A DNA stretch of 64,000 bases from Bathymodiolus thermophilus thioautotrophic gill symbiont (GCF_003711265.1 NZ_CP024634.1:930001-994000); one strand, 5' to 3'; positions 9,746-18,510 are shown, counted from the first letter of the stretch. The notes: generated from the letters alone by a model not told the origin. Made by a program: numbers and translations.

Positions 9746-9970
9746 ATGGGGATCAAGTTAAACAACAACAAAAAAGTGGTTATGCAAATAATCAGTTTAA
9801 AACAACGCTTGAAAAAGTTTGATAAAAATATTCATAGCGGTGAAGTTATGAAAATTGATAAATTAGTGGGTAAAGAAAAAACATGATGCAAAAAATTAGA
9901 TGGAACCTCAGAGAGGCATAAGTTTTGGTTTAATAGTAATCAAAAACATTGGATTCACCAATTTGAATAA
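9746..9970 (+). pseudogene. Small broken ORF after the nitrate reductase gene
   Basis: An ATG at 9746 opens a 46-codon frame that ends at TGA 9884-9886. The same frame then stays open until TAA 9968-9970, with a protein-like second half (TSERHKFWFNSNQKHWIHQF). This looks like a gene of about 75 codons interrupted by one in-frame stop, or a small remnant. I do not recognise the family. It fills the 321-base gap between narB and the DmsBC-like gene; the remaining bases hold only an AT-rich leader before 10063. Confidence 0.4.
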
Positions 9971-10062
9971 TTATCAAAAAAAGAAAAGCTTAAATTAAAT
10001 CAAAATCGTGATAGAAAATATTTATTGTTACAAAAACTACAAAATAGTAAACAAGGAAAACT

Positions 10063-11913
10063 ATGTTTAAAACAAGAAAAAACGAGCCCCAATACGCAAA
10101 ACTTTGGGACAAGGAAACTAAGAATAATAATGTGTATGGTGACAGTATAGAAACGGTTACTAAGGATGATATTCGTCGAGAGGTTAGTTTGAATATTAAT
10201 GGGGATGGTGAGATTGGGGATAATCCGAACCGTTATAAGCAGCATGGTTTTTATTTTAATGCGGATAATTGTATTGGTTGTCATGCGTGTGAGTCGGCGT
10301 GTAGTGAGAAAAATGATGTGCCGTCGCATTTGGCGTTTCGTTCGGTGGGGTTTGTGGAAGGGGGGTCATTTCCTAATTATCAGCGGTTAAATATTTCGAT
10401 GGCGTGTAATCATTGTGATAATCCGGTTTGTTTAAAGGGGTGTCCGACACGGGCTTATACCAAATTTGCGGAATATGGGGCGGTGTTGCAGGACCCGGAT
10501 ATTTGTTTTGGTTGTGGGTATTGTACTTGGGTTTGTCCTTATAATGCGCCGCAACTTGATCCGGTTGAAGGGGTGGTTTCCAAGTGTAATATGTGCGTGG
10601 ATAGATTGGAAGTGGGGTTAAAGCCGGCGTGTGTGGCGGCGTGTTTGGGTAATGCGTTGGATTTTGGTGTGATTGACAATGTGCCAGAAAATCGTGAGCA
10701 GGCAAAAACCAATATACCCGGTTTTCCCACGACAGATATTACCCATCCCAATATTCGTTTTCAGCAAACTAAAGACACACAGAGAGATATGACGCGTCCT
10801 GATGGGATGCCTATTAAATATCACAAAACTGATGAAGGTGAATTTCGATCTATGCTTGACAATAAGAAGCACAGTCATCAAAAGCATTGGGGGTTGGACA
10901 AATTGTTTGCTTCGCACGAAAATGCGCATGCGATTTTTACCATTTGTGCGCAAGCGGTGATGGGTGCGACTATGTGGGTGATGGCATTGGATTTGTTGGG
11001 GTTGGTTGAGCGTCCTAGTATTTTTGTATTAAGTGTGTTGTTGGTTTTGTTGGGGTATGGGTTGTTTACATTGAATATGCATCTTGGCAAGCCACAGTTT
11101 TTTTATCGTGGATTTTATAATCTTAGGCATTCGCCAGTGAGTCGAGAAATTGCGGGGGTGAGTTTGTTCTTTATGGGGTTAATGGCAATGCTTGTCGTGC
11201 AAATATTGTCATTGGATTTTCTGTTGCCAATGGCTTATGGAGTGGCATTTTTTGGGTTGGTGTTGGGTTCGTATTATATGATGAAATTGTATCTTATTCC
11301 TGCGCGTGCATTTTGGAATCATTGGCAAACGGGTACGGCGTTTTATGGCACTATGCTTAGTTTGGGCGGTTTGTTGTTTGCTGTACTGTTGTCGGTGTTT
11401 GGTGCTAATCCTAAGGTGTTGAGTTTTGTGGCTGTGGTGGCTGTAGTTGGCTTGGTGCTTGAAAGTATTGGACTGGTTGCGCACAAAAAGGCCAATCAAA
11501 AAACTGGCGAAGGGCAGGCGGCAGATTTTGAGCAGACCACGACTTTTGGCAAAACTGAGCGACTTCGTTATACATTGCTTGGGGTGAATGTGCTATTGAT
11601 GTTTGCTTTGATGTTCAATCCAAATATTTGGTTATTAGGCATTGGTTTTCTGAGTGTTTTGACCTCAGTATATTTGGGTCGGATTTTGTTTTATGCAGTG
11701 GTTATTCCAACGACTATGCCGGGGGCATTTTTCTGGAAAAACGACCAGTTTAAAGCGCATGCAATTGAATCGGGATTATCGGATATGCCACAGATGGGTG
11801 TAATGCCACAGCGTCATCATAAATTTGATGTTAAGGCGTTAATGACTGTGATTAAGCAAACCACGCTTAAAGACGCATTCGCTCAAATCAAATCAATCGT
11901 TAACGGAGGCTAA
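10063..11913 (+). CDS. Fused DmsB-like ferredoxin and DmsC-like membrane anchor
   Basis: This 616-residue protein joins two subunits that are normally separate. Residues about 55-215 are a DmsB/NrfC-type ferredoxin with four [4Fe-4S] cysteine clusters (CIGCHACESAC, CNHCDNPVCLKGC, CFGCGYCTWVC and CNMCVDR with later cysteines). Residues about 280-570 hold about eight hydrophobic helices resembling the DmsC quinol-oxidising anchor. No twin-arginine signal is present, so the iron-sulfur part faces the cytoplasm. Its position after a BFD-less NarB suggests that it passes quinol electrons to nitrate reductase; this is inferred. The coding strand is G/T-rich, in sharp contrast to the preceding C/A-rich narB end. 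Confidence 0.85.
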   Translation: MFKTRKNEPQYAKLWDKETKNNNVYGDSIETVTKDDIRREVSLNINGDGEIGDNPNRYKQHGFYFNADNCIGCHACESACSEKNDVPSHLAFRSVGFVEGGSFPNYQRLNISMACNHCDNPVCLKGCPTRAYTKFAEYGAVLQDPDICFGCGYCTWVCPYNAPQLDPVEGVVSKCNMCVDRLEVGLKPACVAACLGNALDFGVIDNVPENREQAKTNIPGFPTTDITHPNIRFQQTKDTQRDMTRPDGMPIKYHKTDEGEFRSMLDNKKHSHQKHWGLDKLFASHENAHAIFTICAQAVMGATMWVMALDLLGLVERPSIFVLSVLLVLLGYGLFTLNMHLGKPQFFYRGFYNLRHSPVSREIAGVSLFFMGLMAMLVVQILSLDFLLPMAYGVAFFGLVLGSYYMMKLYLIPARAFWNHWQTGTAFYGTMLSLGGLLFAVLLSVFGANPKVLSFVAVVAVVGLVLESIGLVAHKKANQKTGEGQAADFEQTTTFGKTERLRYTLLGVNVLLMFALMFNPNIWLLGIGFLSVLTSVYLGRILFYAVVIPTTMPGAFFWKNDQFKAHAIESGLSDMPQMGVMPQRHHKFDVKALMTVIKQTTLKDAFAQIKSIVNGG

Positions 11914-11917
11914 GGGA

Positions 11918-12241
11918 ATGGAAATAGAAGGCAAAGTAATTGAATTGGACAATGAAGGGTATTTAGTTGGGCAACGCAATGTGGCTATGGAGTTGGCAAA
12001 AAGGGAAAATTTAGAATTACATGATGAGCATTGGATGGTGCTGGATTTGATGCGTGATTTTTATAACGAAGAAGGGGTTATTCCTGATGTTCGTCATATT
12101 TTTAAGCAAATGAGTGTGGATTTGAATATCAACAAGAAAGAGGCTAAAGCCAAATTGTTTTCTTTGTTTCCTTATGGGTATGTGCAACAGGCCTGTAAGA
12201 TTTCTGGCATGAGACGACCTAGGGGTTGGAGTACGGGTTAG
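11918..12241 (+). CDS. DsrC/TusE-family protein lacking the penultimate cysteine
   Basis: This 107-residue protein matches the DsrC/TusE/RspA fold in length and motifs ([14 protein letters not shown] near 36, [10 protein letters not shown] near 57, [14 protein letters not shown] near 82). DsrC proteins carry two C-terminal cysteines eleven residues apart. Here the first remains (Cys93), but the position of the second is Trp104, in RRPRGWSTG. It therefore cannot form the DsrC disulfide or act as TusE, which uses the missing cysteine. It starts 4 bases after the DmsBC-like gene and is probably part of the nitrate operon. Its role may be regulatory or electron-transfer; this is unknown. Its 3' end overlaps pdxB by 4 bases, convergently. 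Confidence 0.85.
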   Translation: MEIEGKVIELDNEGYLVGQRNVAMELAKRENLELHDEHWMVLDLMRDFYNEEGVIPDVRHIFKQMSVDLNINKKEAKAKLFSLFPYGYVQQACKISGMRRPRGWSTG

Positions 12242-13275
12242 ACTATGGGTAGTTTGGTTTGGCTTTGGTAGTGATGCCATTCATAGCGAACGGGATAGTT
12301 GCGGCGGTAGGTTTCAAAATTGTTGAGGTTTTGAATGGCGTTTGTGTCTTGTTGGAAATCGTAGATTGTTGTTAGCGTGTCTTTTAAGTTGTCCTGATTG
12401 ACGGACAGGGTGCCGGGGTTGATTAAATGTGTAATTTTTTCATCTTGTGTTACGCCTAAAAAATCACACAGCGCCTGATACACCATAAAACTGCCCATAA
12501 ATTTAGCATCAACTGAATGTCCAGCGATGTGTGGCGTTGCCCAATATGCATTTTTTTGCAGTGTTTGGTTGATGTTGGGTTCGTTTTCCCAGCAGTCAAT
12601 GACATTTTCGAGGGTGTGGGTTGTTTGCCAAATTTCTTCTTTGATAACCCCCCCTCGGGCGGCATTAAAAAGGATGGTGTTTTTGTTAATATGATGAAAA
12701 TTATTTTCGTTTAACAGTTGGTAAGAAGGGTGCTTTCCCGTCAATGAAAGGGGTGTGTGGAATGACACTATATCGGCGCTTAACGCATGGTTTAAATCCA
12801 CAAAATGAGGCAAGTTTTCTGTGTCTTGTCGTAGCGGGTCATTTAGACGAGTTTTAATGCCTAATAATTCGGCTTTAGCGGCAAGTCTTGAGCCAACATT
12901 GCCCACACCGATAATGCCTAAGGTTTTTGTGCGATAATCAAAACCGTGTTTGTCTGCTAAATTAACAATGGCGCTAATAACAAATTCTGCCACTGCCATG
13001 GCGTTACAACCTTGGGCGGAAAAAAATGTAATATTGTGGTCTTGTAGATATTGCTGGTCAATGTGGTCTAATCCAGCCACTGTTGAGCCTACAAATTTAA
13101 CGCACGAACCTGCCAGCAATTTTTCGTCAACACGGGTGCGAGAACGCACAATAAGCACCTCGGCATTTTTGACAGAATCGGCGTCAATATCACGCCCAGC
13201 CATAGCGGTAATATTGCCAAAATCACCAAATATTTTTTCGTATGCATAACACGCATCGTCTATTATTAATTTCAT
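12238..13275 (-). CDS. pdxB: Erythronate-4-phosphate dehydrogenase
   Basis: This 345-residue D-isomer-specific 2-hydroxyacid dehydrogenase acts in vitamin B6 (pyridoxal phosphate) synthesis by oxidising 4-phosphoerythronate. The NAD motif [11 protein letters not shown] lies near residue 120, followed by FNAARGGVI near 203 and the catalytic His region PHIAGHS near 248. The C-terminal tail beyond the catalytic domain is typical of PdxB and separates it from other family members. It is followed convergently by the nitrate operon and lies 2 bases downstream of ung on the same strand. Confidence 0.9.
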   Translation of the reverse strand: MKLIIDDACYAYEKIFGDFGNITAMAGRDIDADSVKNAEVLIVRSRTRVDEKLLAGSCVKFVGSTVAGLDHIDQQYLQDHNITFFSAQGCNAMAVAEFVISAIVNLADKHGFDYRTKTLGIIGVGNVGSRLAAKAELLGIKTRLNDPLRQDTENLPHFVDLNHALSADIVSFHTPLSLTGKHPSYQLLNENNFHHINKNTILFNAARGGVIKEEIWQTTHTLENVIDCWENEPNINQTLQKNAYWATPHIAGHSVDAKFMGSFMVYQALCDFLGVTQDEKITHLINPGTLSVNQDNLKDTLTTIYDFQQDTNAIQNLNNFETYRRNYPVRYEWHHYQSQTKLPIV

Positions 13276-13277
13276 TT

Positions 13278-13931
13278 TTACCAGCTTATTGTTTTTTGAT
13301 TGTGCATTTTAAGGTATTCGTTGGTTTTAGAAAAATGTTTGCAACCAAAAAAACCTTTGTGCGCTGAGAAGGGAGAAGGGTGAGCGGCACTTAAAACCAA
13401 GTGTTTGTCATGGTCAATCAGTGCTGCTTTTTGTTGGGCATACGCACCCCATAATAAAAATACCACCTGTTGTTTTTGGGCGCTGATAATGTCAATAACC
13501 CCATCGGTAAAGTCCACCCAGCCTGATTTTGCATGTGCACTGGGGGTGTTTTTTTCTACGGTTAAAACGCTATTAAGTAACAACACGCCTTGTGTTGCCC
13601 AGCGTTCAAGATTGCCACTGGCATTCGGCCCAATATTAAGGTCCAATGCCAATTCTTTGTAAATATTTTTTAGAGAAGGGGGTGTTGCTACACCATTAGG
13701 CACAGAAAAACTTAAGCCATGTGCTTGCCCATCGCCATGGTAAGGGTCTTGTCCCAAAATCACGACTTTAACCTTGTCAAATGGCGTTAATTCAAAGGCT
13801 TTAAACCAATTACTAGAGTGGGGGAAGATGATTTTATGGGCTTGTTTTTGTTGTTGTAGAAAAGTTTTTAGGCTTTGTGCCGATTCGTTTGCCAATAAAG
13901 TGGCAATTTGAGGGTGCCATTTTTTAATCAT
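13278..13931 (-). CDS. ung: Uracil-DNA glycosylase
   Basis: The 217-residue enzyme removes uracil from DNA (family 1). It has the catalytic water-activating motif GQDPYHG and the C-terminal [13 protein letters not shown] loop. I place the start at the ATG at 13931 (MIKKWHPQ), not at the upstream start at 13946, because that extension runs into the preceding gene and the family begins close to this methionine. It overlaps the end of the upstream thioredoxin-like gene by 4 bases. Confidence 0.93.
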   Translation of the reverse strand: MIKKWHPQIATLLANESAQSLKTFLQQQKQAHKIIFPHSSNWFKAFELTPFDKVKVVILGQDPYHGDGQAHGLSFSVPNGVATPPSLKNIYKELALDLNIGPNASGNLERWATQGVLLLNSVLTVEKNTPSAHAKSGWVDFTDGVIDIISAQKQQVVFLLWGAYAQQKAALIDHDKHLVLSAAHPSPFSAHKGFFGCKHFSKTNEYLKMHNQKTISW

Positions 13932-14428
13932 AAGCCAACCCACCAAAGTCGAATTTTATAGCCAAGCGTTGTTACATAGCCAACTTCAACAAACTGAATG
14001 TGACCTTTGGGGTTGATGAAAAAACTACTGGGCGTGGCACGCACACCGAATAATTTAGCCAAAGAGCCAGAATTGTCATTAATAATATTATCGAGACGCA
14101 TATTGTGTTCATTGGCATACTTTATCAACTCGGCATTTGTGCCTGATTGCATGGCAATATTAAGCACTTTGTAATCTTTACTAAGTGCCTGAATATTGTC
14201 ATTTTCAAGTGCACAAATACCACACCAAGTTGCCCAAAAATGTATTAGTAGCGCTTGATTGGACAAAGGTTTGCTATTGATAGTATCGCCACTTAGGGTT
14301 TTGGAAGTAAAACTTGGCGCCACCCCAGTAGTTAAATTTTGTTGTTGCCACGCACGAACCACAAAAACAGCTAAAATAACCATTATAAATTGCATGAGAG
14401 TTTTACGAGAAGGTCTTTTAATATTCAT
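13928..14428 (-). CDS. Membrane-anchored thioredoxin-like protein (TlpA/DsbE type)
   Basis: The 166-residue protein has an N-terminal membrane anchor (residues about 10-25) and a periplasmic thioredoxin fold with the active site WATWCGIC and the cis-proline loop ATPSSF. I start it at 14428 (MNIKRPSRK); the frame extends to 14482, but that part lies inside repeat C. It is translationally coupled to ung. It probably acts as a periplasmic disulfide reductase or oxidase; the target is unknown. The extreme C-terminus (LWWVGL) is short and may be altered. Confidence 0.8.
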   Translation of the reverse strand: MNIKRPSRKTLMQFIMVILAVFVVRAWQQQNLTTGVAPSFTSKTLSGDTINSKPLSNQALLIHFWATWCGICALENDNIQALSKDYKVLNIAMQSGTNAELIKYANEHNMRLDNIINDNSGSLAKLFGVRATPSSFFINPKGHIQFVEVGYVTTLGYKIRLWWVGL

Positions 14429-14443
14429 ATTGCATATTATAAA

Positions 14444-14648
14444 GAGACCTTTGTGTAAGTATGGATGATTAGCAAAAATCAATTTCTACCCTAGAGGATT
14501 GCTGTGTAGTTAATCTAATTGGCGATTTTTTCAAACCCCTACGGCTGGGGTTTACCCTTTTTAGGAGGGCTATCGGGTATTTCTAGAAAAATTTCCAAAT
14601 GAGTGAAAAGTGGATTTTGATGATTATTCATATTTATACAAAGGTTTC
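14444..14648. repeat. Repeat C, copy in the tpm upstream region
   Basis: About 205 bp with inverted ends: GAGACCTTTGTGTAAGTATG at the left and CATATTTATACAAAGGTTTC at the right. It lies between the divergent thioredoxin-like and tpm genes. It belongs to the same family as copies at 32392, 40057, 46192, 62296 and 62522. Confidence 0.75.
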
Positions 14649-14689
14649 TATCAAAAAACAAAAGATAACGACTATAAAGGAGAATAACA

Positions 14690-15337
14690 ATGATAGATTG
14701 GATACAGCGCTGGGAAAACGGAGAGACAGGTTGGCACAGGGAGGTAACGAATGACAAGTTAGTGGAATTTATTGACAGTTTGAAATTGCAGGCAGGCGGA
14801 ATGGTATTTGTGCCCTTGTGTGGCAAGAGTTACGATATGATATATTTATTAAAACAAGGGTATAAAGTGATTGCTGTGGAGATGAGTGCTTTGGCAATTG
14901 AGGCTTTTTTCCACGAAAATGCGATTGCATATACTGTGCAAAAGGCTGAGAAATTCAGTGTTTATAATGCCGATAATATCCGTATTTTTTGTGGCGATTA
15001 CTTTGATCTTGATGCGGATCATTTAAGCAAGGTTGAGGCTGTATATGATAGAGGGTCGTTAATTGCATTGCCTGCGGATTTAAGGGTAAAATATGCCCAA
15101 CATTCGCACACTATAATACCAAGTGGTTGCCGAGTGTTATTGTTGACGCTACATTATCCGCAATCACAGATAGATGGACCTCCTTTTTCGGTAAGTGAAG
15201 CGGAAGTGGGTTCACTTTTTGAGGGATTTGAGTGTCAACAATTGCAGTGTTTTAACGATATCAAAAATGAACCTAAGTTTCAAAAAGCAGGCGTTAGTTT
15301 TGTTGAGAAAGCAACTTATTGTTTGCATAAAAAATAA
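14690..15337 (+). CDS. tpm: Thiopurine S-methyltransferase family protein
   Basis: This 215-residue SAM-dependent methyltransferase begins with WIQRWENGETGWH, the signature of bacterial TPMT, followed by FVPLCGKSYDM for SAM binding and VYDRGSLIALP near 120. In other bacteria this family methylates selenium, tellurium or sulfur compounds; the natural substrate here is unknown. A ribosome-binding site (AAAGGAG) precedes the ATG. The coding sequence starts 42 bases after repeat C. Confidence 0.9.
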   Translation: MIDWIQRWENGETGWHREVTNDKLVEFIDSLKLQAGGMVFVPLCGKSYDMIYLLKQGYKVIAVEMSALAIEAFFHENAIAYTVQKAEKFSVYNADNIRIFCGDYFDLDADHLSKVEAVYDRGSLIALPADLRVKYAQHSHTIIPSGCRVLLLTLHYPQSQIDGPPFSVSEAEVGSLFEGFECQQLQCFNDIKNEPKFQKAGVSFVEKATYCLHKK

Positions 15338-15356
15338 AAAAGGAATAAAAGGAAAA

Positions 15357-15677
15357 ATGGAAAAAAAAATAAAAGGTAAGGTTACTCAGTTTGGCACTAA
15401 AGGCTATGGATTTATTGCAGGTGATAATGGTAATCAATATTTTGTGCATCAGAAAAATGTTTTTAATCAGTCTCGTTTAAAAGTAGGCACGCGTGTCGTT
15501 TTTAATGCTGAGAATTCTGAAAAAGGTTGGGTGGCAATGCATGTTACTTTGGAAAAAAATGCCAAAACCCCTAAAACTGAATCTAAGTCTAAGTCATTAT
15601 CGGATGGCACAGTAAAAGTTATGTTTGCCATTTTATTTATTGCTCAAATTGCAGTTATTTATAAGGTATTTAGTTAA
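15357..15677 (+). CDS. Cold-shock-domain protein with C-terminal membrane segment
   Basis: The 106-residue protein starts at the ATG at 15357, preceded by an A/G-rich ribosome-binding site. The longer upstream frame from 15195 overlaps tpm and is not supported. Residues about 3-65 form a cold-shock OB fold, although the usual RNP motifs are changed to KGYGFIAG and QYFVHQKNV. A lysine/serine linker follows, and a hydrophobic helix near the C-terminus (MFAILFIAQIAVIY) probably anchors it in the membrane. The stop codon TAA lies in the terminal repeat of element B. Confidence 0.75.
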   Translation: MEKKIKGKVTQFGTKGYGFIAGDNGNQYFVHQKNVFNQSRLKVGTRVVFNAENSEKGWVAMHVTLEKNAKTPKTESKSKSLSDGTVKVMFAILFIAQIAVIYKVFS

Positions 15678-15840
15678 GGGCATTTCCAGAAGCCCCAATA
15701 CAATTTATGAAAAGTATAAAACAGTACCTTTTTCATCCAAAAATTCATCAAATAGCGGGCTATTCTCCTCATTTTTGGCTAAAAAATGCACTATTTTCTA
15801 ATTCCCCTAAATCGCACTGGGGTTTTTGGAGATGTCCTTA
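15675..15840. repeat. Element B, copy 1
   Basis: This 166-bp element has imperfect terminal inverted repeats of about 22 bp: TAAGGGCATTTCCAGAAGCC at the left and the complement of TAAGGACATCTCCAAAAACC at the right. An internal palindrome AATAGCGGGCTATT is present. A second copy at 24905-25067 is closely similar along its length. It lies exactly between two genes, contributing the stop codon of one and the ribosome-binding site of the next. Confidence 0.8.
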
Positions 15841-16446
15841 ATGAAGAAATTGCTATTTGTTGTTTTACTCCCCTTGATACTTTCTGGGTGTTTTTCAACA
15901 CCTGCGATAACAGTGAACAACATTTGCCACTTGCTAGATGAAGAAGTTAGTTGGTATCAGGCAGCAAAAGCCAGTGAGAAAAAATATGGCGTACCTATGT
16001 ATGTGCAATTAGCGATTATGTACCAAGAGTCGAATTTTAAGTCAGACGCACAACCGCCCAGAAGTAGATTATTTGGCTTTGTGCCATGGACTAGACCAAC
16101 CAGCGCTTATGGTTTTGCACAAGCAGTAGATGCAACTTGGGAATGGTATCAACAAAGTACGGGTAATGCTGATGCTGATCGTGGTGATTTTGCAGATTCT
16201 ATAGATTTTATGGGCTGGTATATAAATAAGTCTAATAAACTCTCTGGTATTTCTAAAACAAATGCTTATCATCAGTATCTTGCTTATCATGAAGGTCATG
16301 GTGGCTTTAATCGTAAAACGCATAACCGCAAACCTTGGCTTAAGCGGGTTGCCAAAAAAGTAGCCAGTAATGCCAGACGATATAAGCGACAATTAACGCT
16401 GTGCTCTGCACAATTGGATAAAAATAGCACTTGGAGCTTCTTCTAA
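15841..16446 (+). CDS. Lipoprotein with SLT-type lytic transglycosylase domain
   Basis: The 201-residue protein starts at 15841 with a lipoprotein signal ending in the lipobox LSGC (Cys near residue 17). The lysozyme-like SLT domain shows the catalytic glutamate in YQESNF near residue 62, AYGFAQ near 90 and AYHEGHGG near 145. It would cleave peptidoglycan at the inner face of the outer membrane. The ribosome-binding GGAG (15828-15831) lies within element B. The stop codon overlaps the start of the Rieske gene. Confidence 0.85.
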   Translation: MKKLLFVVLLPLILSGCFSTPAITVNNICHLLDEEVSWYQAAKASEKKYGVPMYVQLAIMYQESNFKSDAQPPRSRLFGFVPWTRPTSAYGFAQAVDATWEWYQQSTGNADADRGDFADSIDFMGWYINKSNKLSGISKTNAYHQYLAYHEGHGGFNRKTHNRKPWLKRVAKKVASNARRYKRQLTLCSAQLDKNSTWSFF

Positions 16447-16742
16447 TGTGGGTAAAAGCACTGGATTCTGCACCCAAAGAAGGTACCATGCTCAAGGCAA
16501 CGGTCAAGGGTAACAAAGTGTTTATCACGCTGAATAATGGCCTATTGTATGCAGCGGATAATCGTTGCCCCCATGAGGACATTGAATTAACACTAGGTTG
16601 TTTAAAGGGCAATCGAATCAAATGTTCGCTACATGGGTTCAGTTTTGATTTAACCACGGGAGACAGTTCGCAAGTGGATGTTGATGATTTGCGTGTTTAT
16701 CCCGTCAAACAAGAAAATAATAAAATTTATATTAATATTTAA
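16446..16742 (+). CDS. Rieske-type [2Fe-2S] ferredoxin
   Basis: This 98-residue protein has the two Rieske cluster motifs CPH near residue 40 and CSLHG near 60. It starts at the ATG overlapping the TAA of the SLT lipoprotein gene; the apparent upstream start at 16431 is within that gene. It is soluble, with no signal peptide. NirD-type nitrite reductase small subunits have a Rieske-like fold but usually lack these ligands, so this is better called a ferredoxin. It could still serve NirB, which has no nirD beside it; that is speculation. Confidence 0.85.
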   Translation: MWVKALDSAPKEGTMLKATVKGNKVFITLNNGLLYAADNRCPHEDIELTLGCLKGNRIKCSLHGFSFDLTTGDSSQVDVDDLRVYPVKQENNKIYINI

Positions 16743-16746
16743 AACA

Positions 16747-17811
16747 ATGAAAACTTCTCAAACATTAATGCATTCAATCATTCAGCGCATAGCAACAGGG
16801 CCTGATTTAAGTAAAAATATTGACCTCGAAGAGGCCAAAGCAGGCATGCAAGGCATATTGCGTGGCGAAATTGACGATGTGCAATCGGCTATCTTTTTGA
16901 TTGCTTTGCGAATGAAACGAGAAACCATGGATGAGAATGAAGGCATTTTAGCAGCCATTCTTGCAGAGAGCGACAGGCAACAAGTTGAAGTTGATGAGTT
17001 GGTGGATTTGGGCGACCCTTATAGTGGTTATAATCGCTCTATTCCCGTGTCGTCATTTTTACCACCATTGTTGGCTGATCTTGGATTGCCAACGGTTATT
17101 CATGGGTTGGACAGTGTATCACCCAAGTTTGGGCTAACACATCGTCACATTAATGCCGCTTTGGGCTTGGATGTTAACCATTCAACTGCACAAGCAAAAA
17201 CTCGATTAGAAACCCCTTCAATTGGCTGGAGTTATATTGACCAAGCCAGTTATTGCCGAGGTTTGCATGACTTAGTACCATTGCGTGGCAGACTGATTAA
17301 GCGCACTGTGATTAACACTGTGGAAACGCTGATTGCACCGTTGCGTGGCAAGACAACACACTCGATTTTGGGCTATGTACACAAACCTTATCCACCGATT
17401 TATGCACATTTGGTGAATGCCAGCGGTATGGACAGTGCATTGTTGGTGCGTGGCGTTGAAGGTGGGGTTATTCCTTCACTTCGGCAAAAGGGTTTAATGA
17501 TTTCTTACCAAGGTTCAACTGAGCAAGGCAGGGTGGATATCGACCCTAAATCGCTCGGTATTGAGCAAACATTGCGTGCCATTGCATTCCCTGAGGGGTT
17601 AAGTGTTGAAAATGACCTTGAAAAATTGGCGCAACATACCGTTGACTTGGGTAAGGCGGCACTTGCAGGTGAAAAAGGGTTGTTTTATGATGGCTTGGTT
17701 TTGGCGGCAAGTTTGGTTTTATGGCATACTAAAAAAGCCACTTCATTGGCTTTAGCGGCTGAAATGACAAGAGCAACTTTGGATGCTGGCACAGCGTTAA
17801 AGCGTTTATAA
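16747..17811 (+). CDS. Anthranilate phosphoribosyltransferase-like protein (TrpD2/YbiB type)
   Basis: The 354-residue protein has the glycosyl transferase family 3 fold: an N-terminal helical domain (RGEIDDVQSAIFLIALRMK) and a catalytic domain. The TrpD glycine loop is altered to DPYSGYNRSIPVS, which argues against a true role in tryptophan synthesis. The start at 16747 (MKTSQT) follows the Rieske gene by 4 bases, so the pair is co-transcribed. E. coli YbiB, a member of this subgroup, binds nucleic acid; whether this one does is unknown. Confidence 0.8.
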   Translation: MKTSQTLMHSIIQRIATGPDLSKNIDLEEAKAGMQGILRGEIDDVQSAIFLIALRMKRETMDENEGILAAILAESDRQQVEVDELVDLGDPYSGYNRSIPVSSFLPPLLADLGLPTVIHGLDSVSPKFGLTHRHINAALGLDVNHSTAQAKTRLETPSIGWSYIDQASYCRGLHDLVPLRGRLIKRTVINTVETLIAPLRGKTTHSILGYVHKPYPPIYAHLVNASGMDSALLVRGVEGGVIPSLRQKGLMISYQGSTEQGRVDIDPKSLGIEQTLRAIAFPEGLSVENDLEKLAQHTVDLGKAALAGEKGLFYDGLVLAASLVLWHTKKATSLALAAEMTRATLDAGTALKRL

Positions 17812-17840
17812 ATATATTTCAAATTAAAAGCAAAAAAAAT

Positions 17841-18338
17841 ATGAATAACACAATCAGAATCACAGTTAGTTGGATAATTGCCCTATGGACATCAAATGTT
17901 TTTCTCACCTCATTGTTTTATAAATTTGATGAAACTGCCTTAGAGCCACAACATATTTTTAGCACTATCGGCACTTGGATAGGGGAGACTTTACATGTTA
18001 CATTGGGTGCACTGTTCACTGAATATGGTGCGATTTTTATTGGTTTAGCAGAGTTAGCAACTGCTTCGGTATTACTTGCTCCAATTGTTTTATGGAAACA
18101 CAGAGCAAAACTTCACTGCATTGGTGGATTGATGGCGTCAGTGGTAATGGCGGGTGCAATATTTTTTCATTTATTCACGCCATTGGGTTGGAAGCCAACT
18201 TGGTCGGTGGATGATGAAGCGGCTTGTCAAGCGGTATTTTCTAATCCCGGTTTATGCACGGATACGCTATTGGCAAATGCAGCGTTGTCTATTCTTATTT
18301 TAGGTATTGTTTTATTATTCATTAATAGAAAATCTTAA
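17841..18338 (+). CDS. Four-helix membrane protein, family not recognised
   Basis: The 165-residue protein has about four hydrophobic segments (near residues 8-25, 58-80, 94-112 and 140-162). A loop after the third carries two cysteines (DEAACQAVFSNPGLC). The arrangement is like DoxX-type membrane proteins, but I see no decisive motif. It starts 29 bases after the TrpD-like gene and may share its operon. Confidence 0.6.
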   Translation: MNNTIRITVSWIIALWTSNVFLTSLFYKFDETALEPQHIFSTIGTWIGETLHVTLGALFTEYGAIFIGLAELATASVLLAPIVLWKHRAKLHCIGGLMASVVMAGAIFFHLFTPLGWKPTWSVDDEAACQAVFSNPGLCTDTLLANAALSILILGIVLLFINRKS

Positions 18339-18510
18339 TACTGAATGCTGATGCAGAAAAATCTATCAAAAACAATTGATATTTTAAACCTCAAGTTTTG
18401 AAAAAATCTGAAAATTTTATCAATCATCAAAGTGTTAAAACATTAAAAGAAAAACCCAATTTGAGCACAGTGTCTCAATCTTGGAATTTCATAAATGTTA
18501 GGAGAAGCGC
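18339..18510. other. Gap before the ATP-grasp operon; possible gene remnant
   Basis: An AT-rich stretch. One frame from 18401 to 18514 is open for 37 codons and protein-like, but it has no start codon and ends at a TGA overlapping the TTG start of the next gene. It may be a decayed fragment. A strong ribosome-binding site (AGGAG at about 18500) serves the next gene. Confidence 0.3.

Noticed and set aside
10000-11499. Several long minus-strand frames across the DmsBC-like gene
   Set aside because: They are shadows caused by the strong G/T bias of the coding strand; they lack motifs and overlap a clear iron-sulfur protein.
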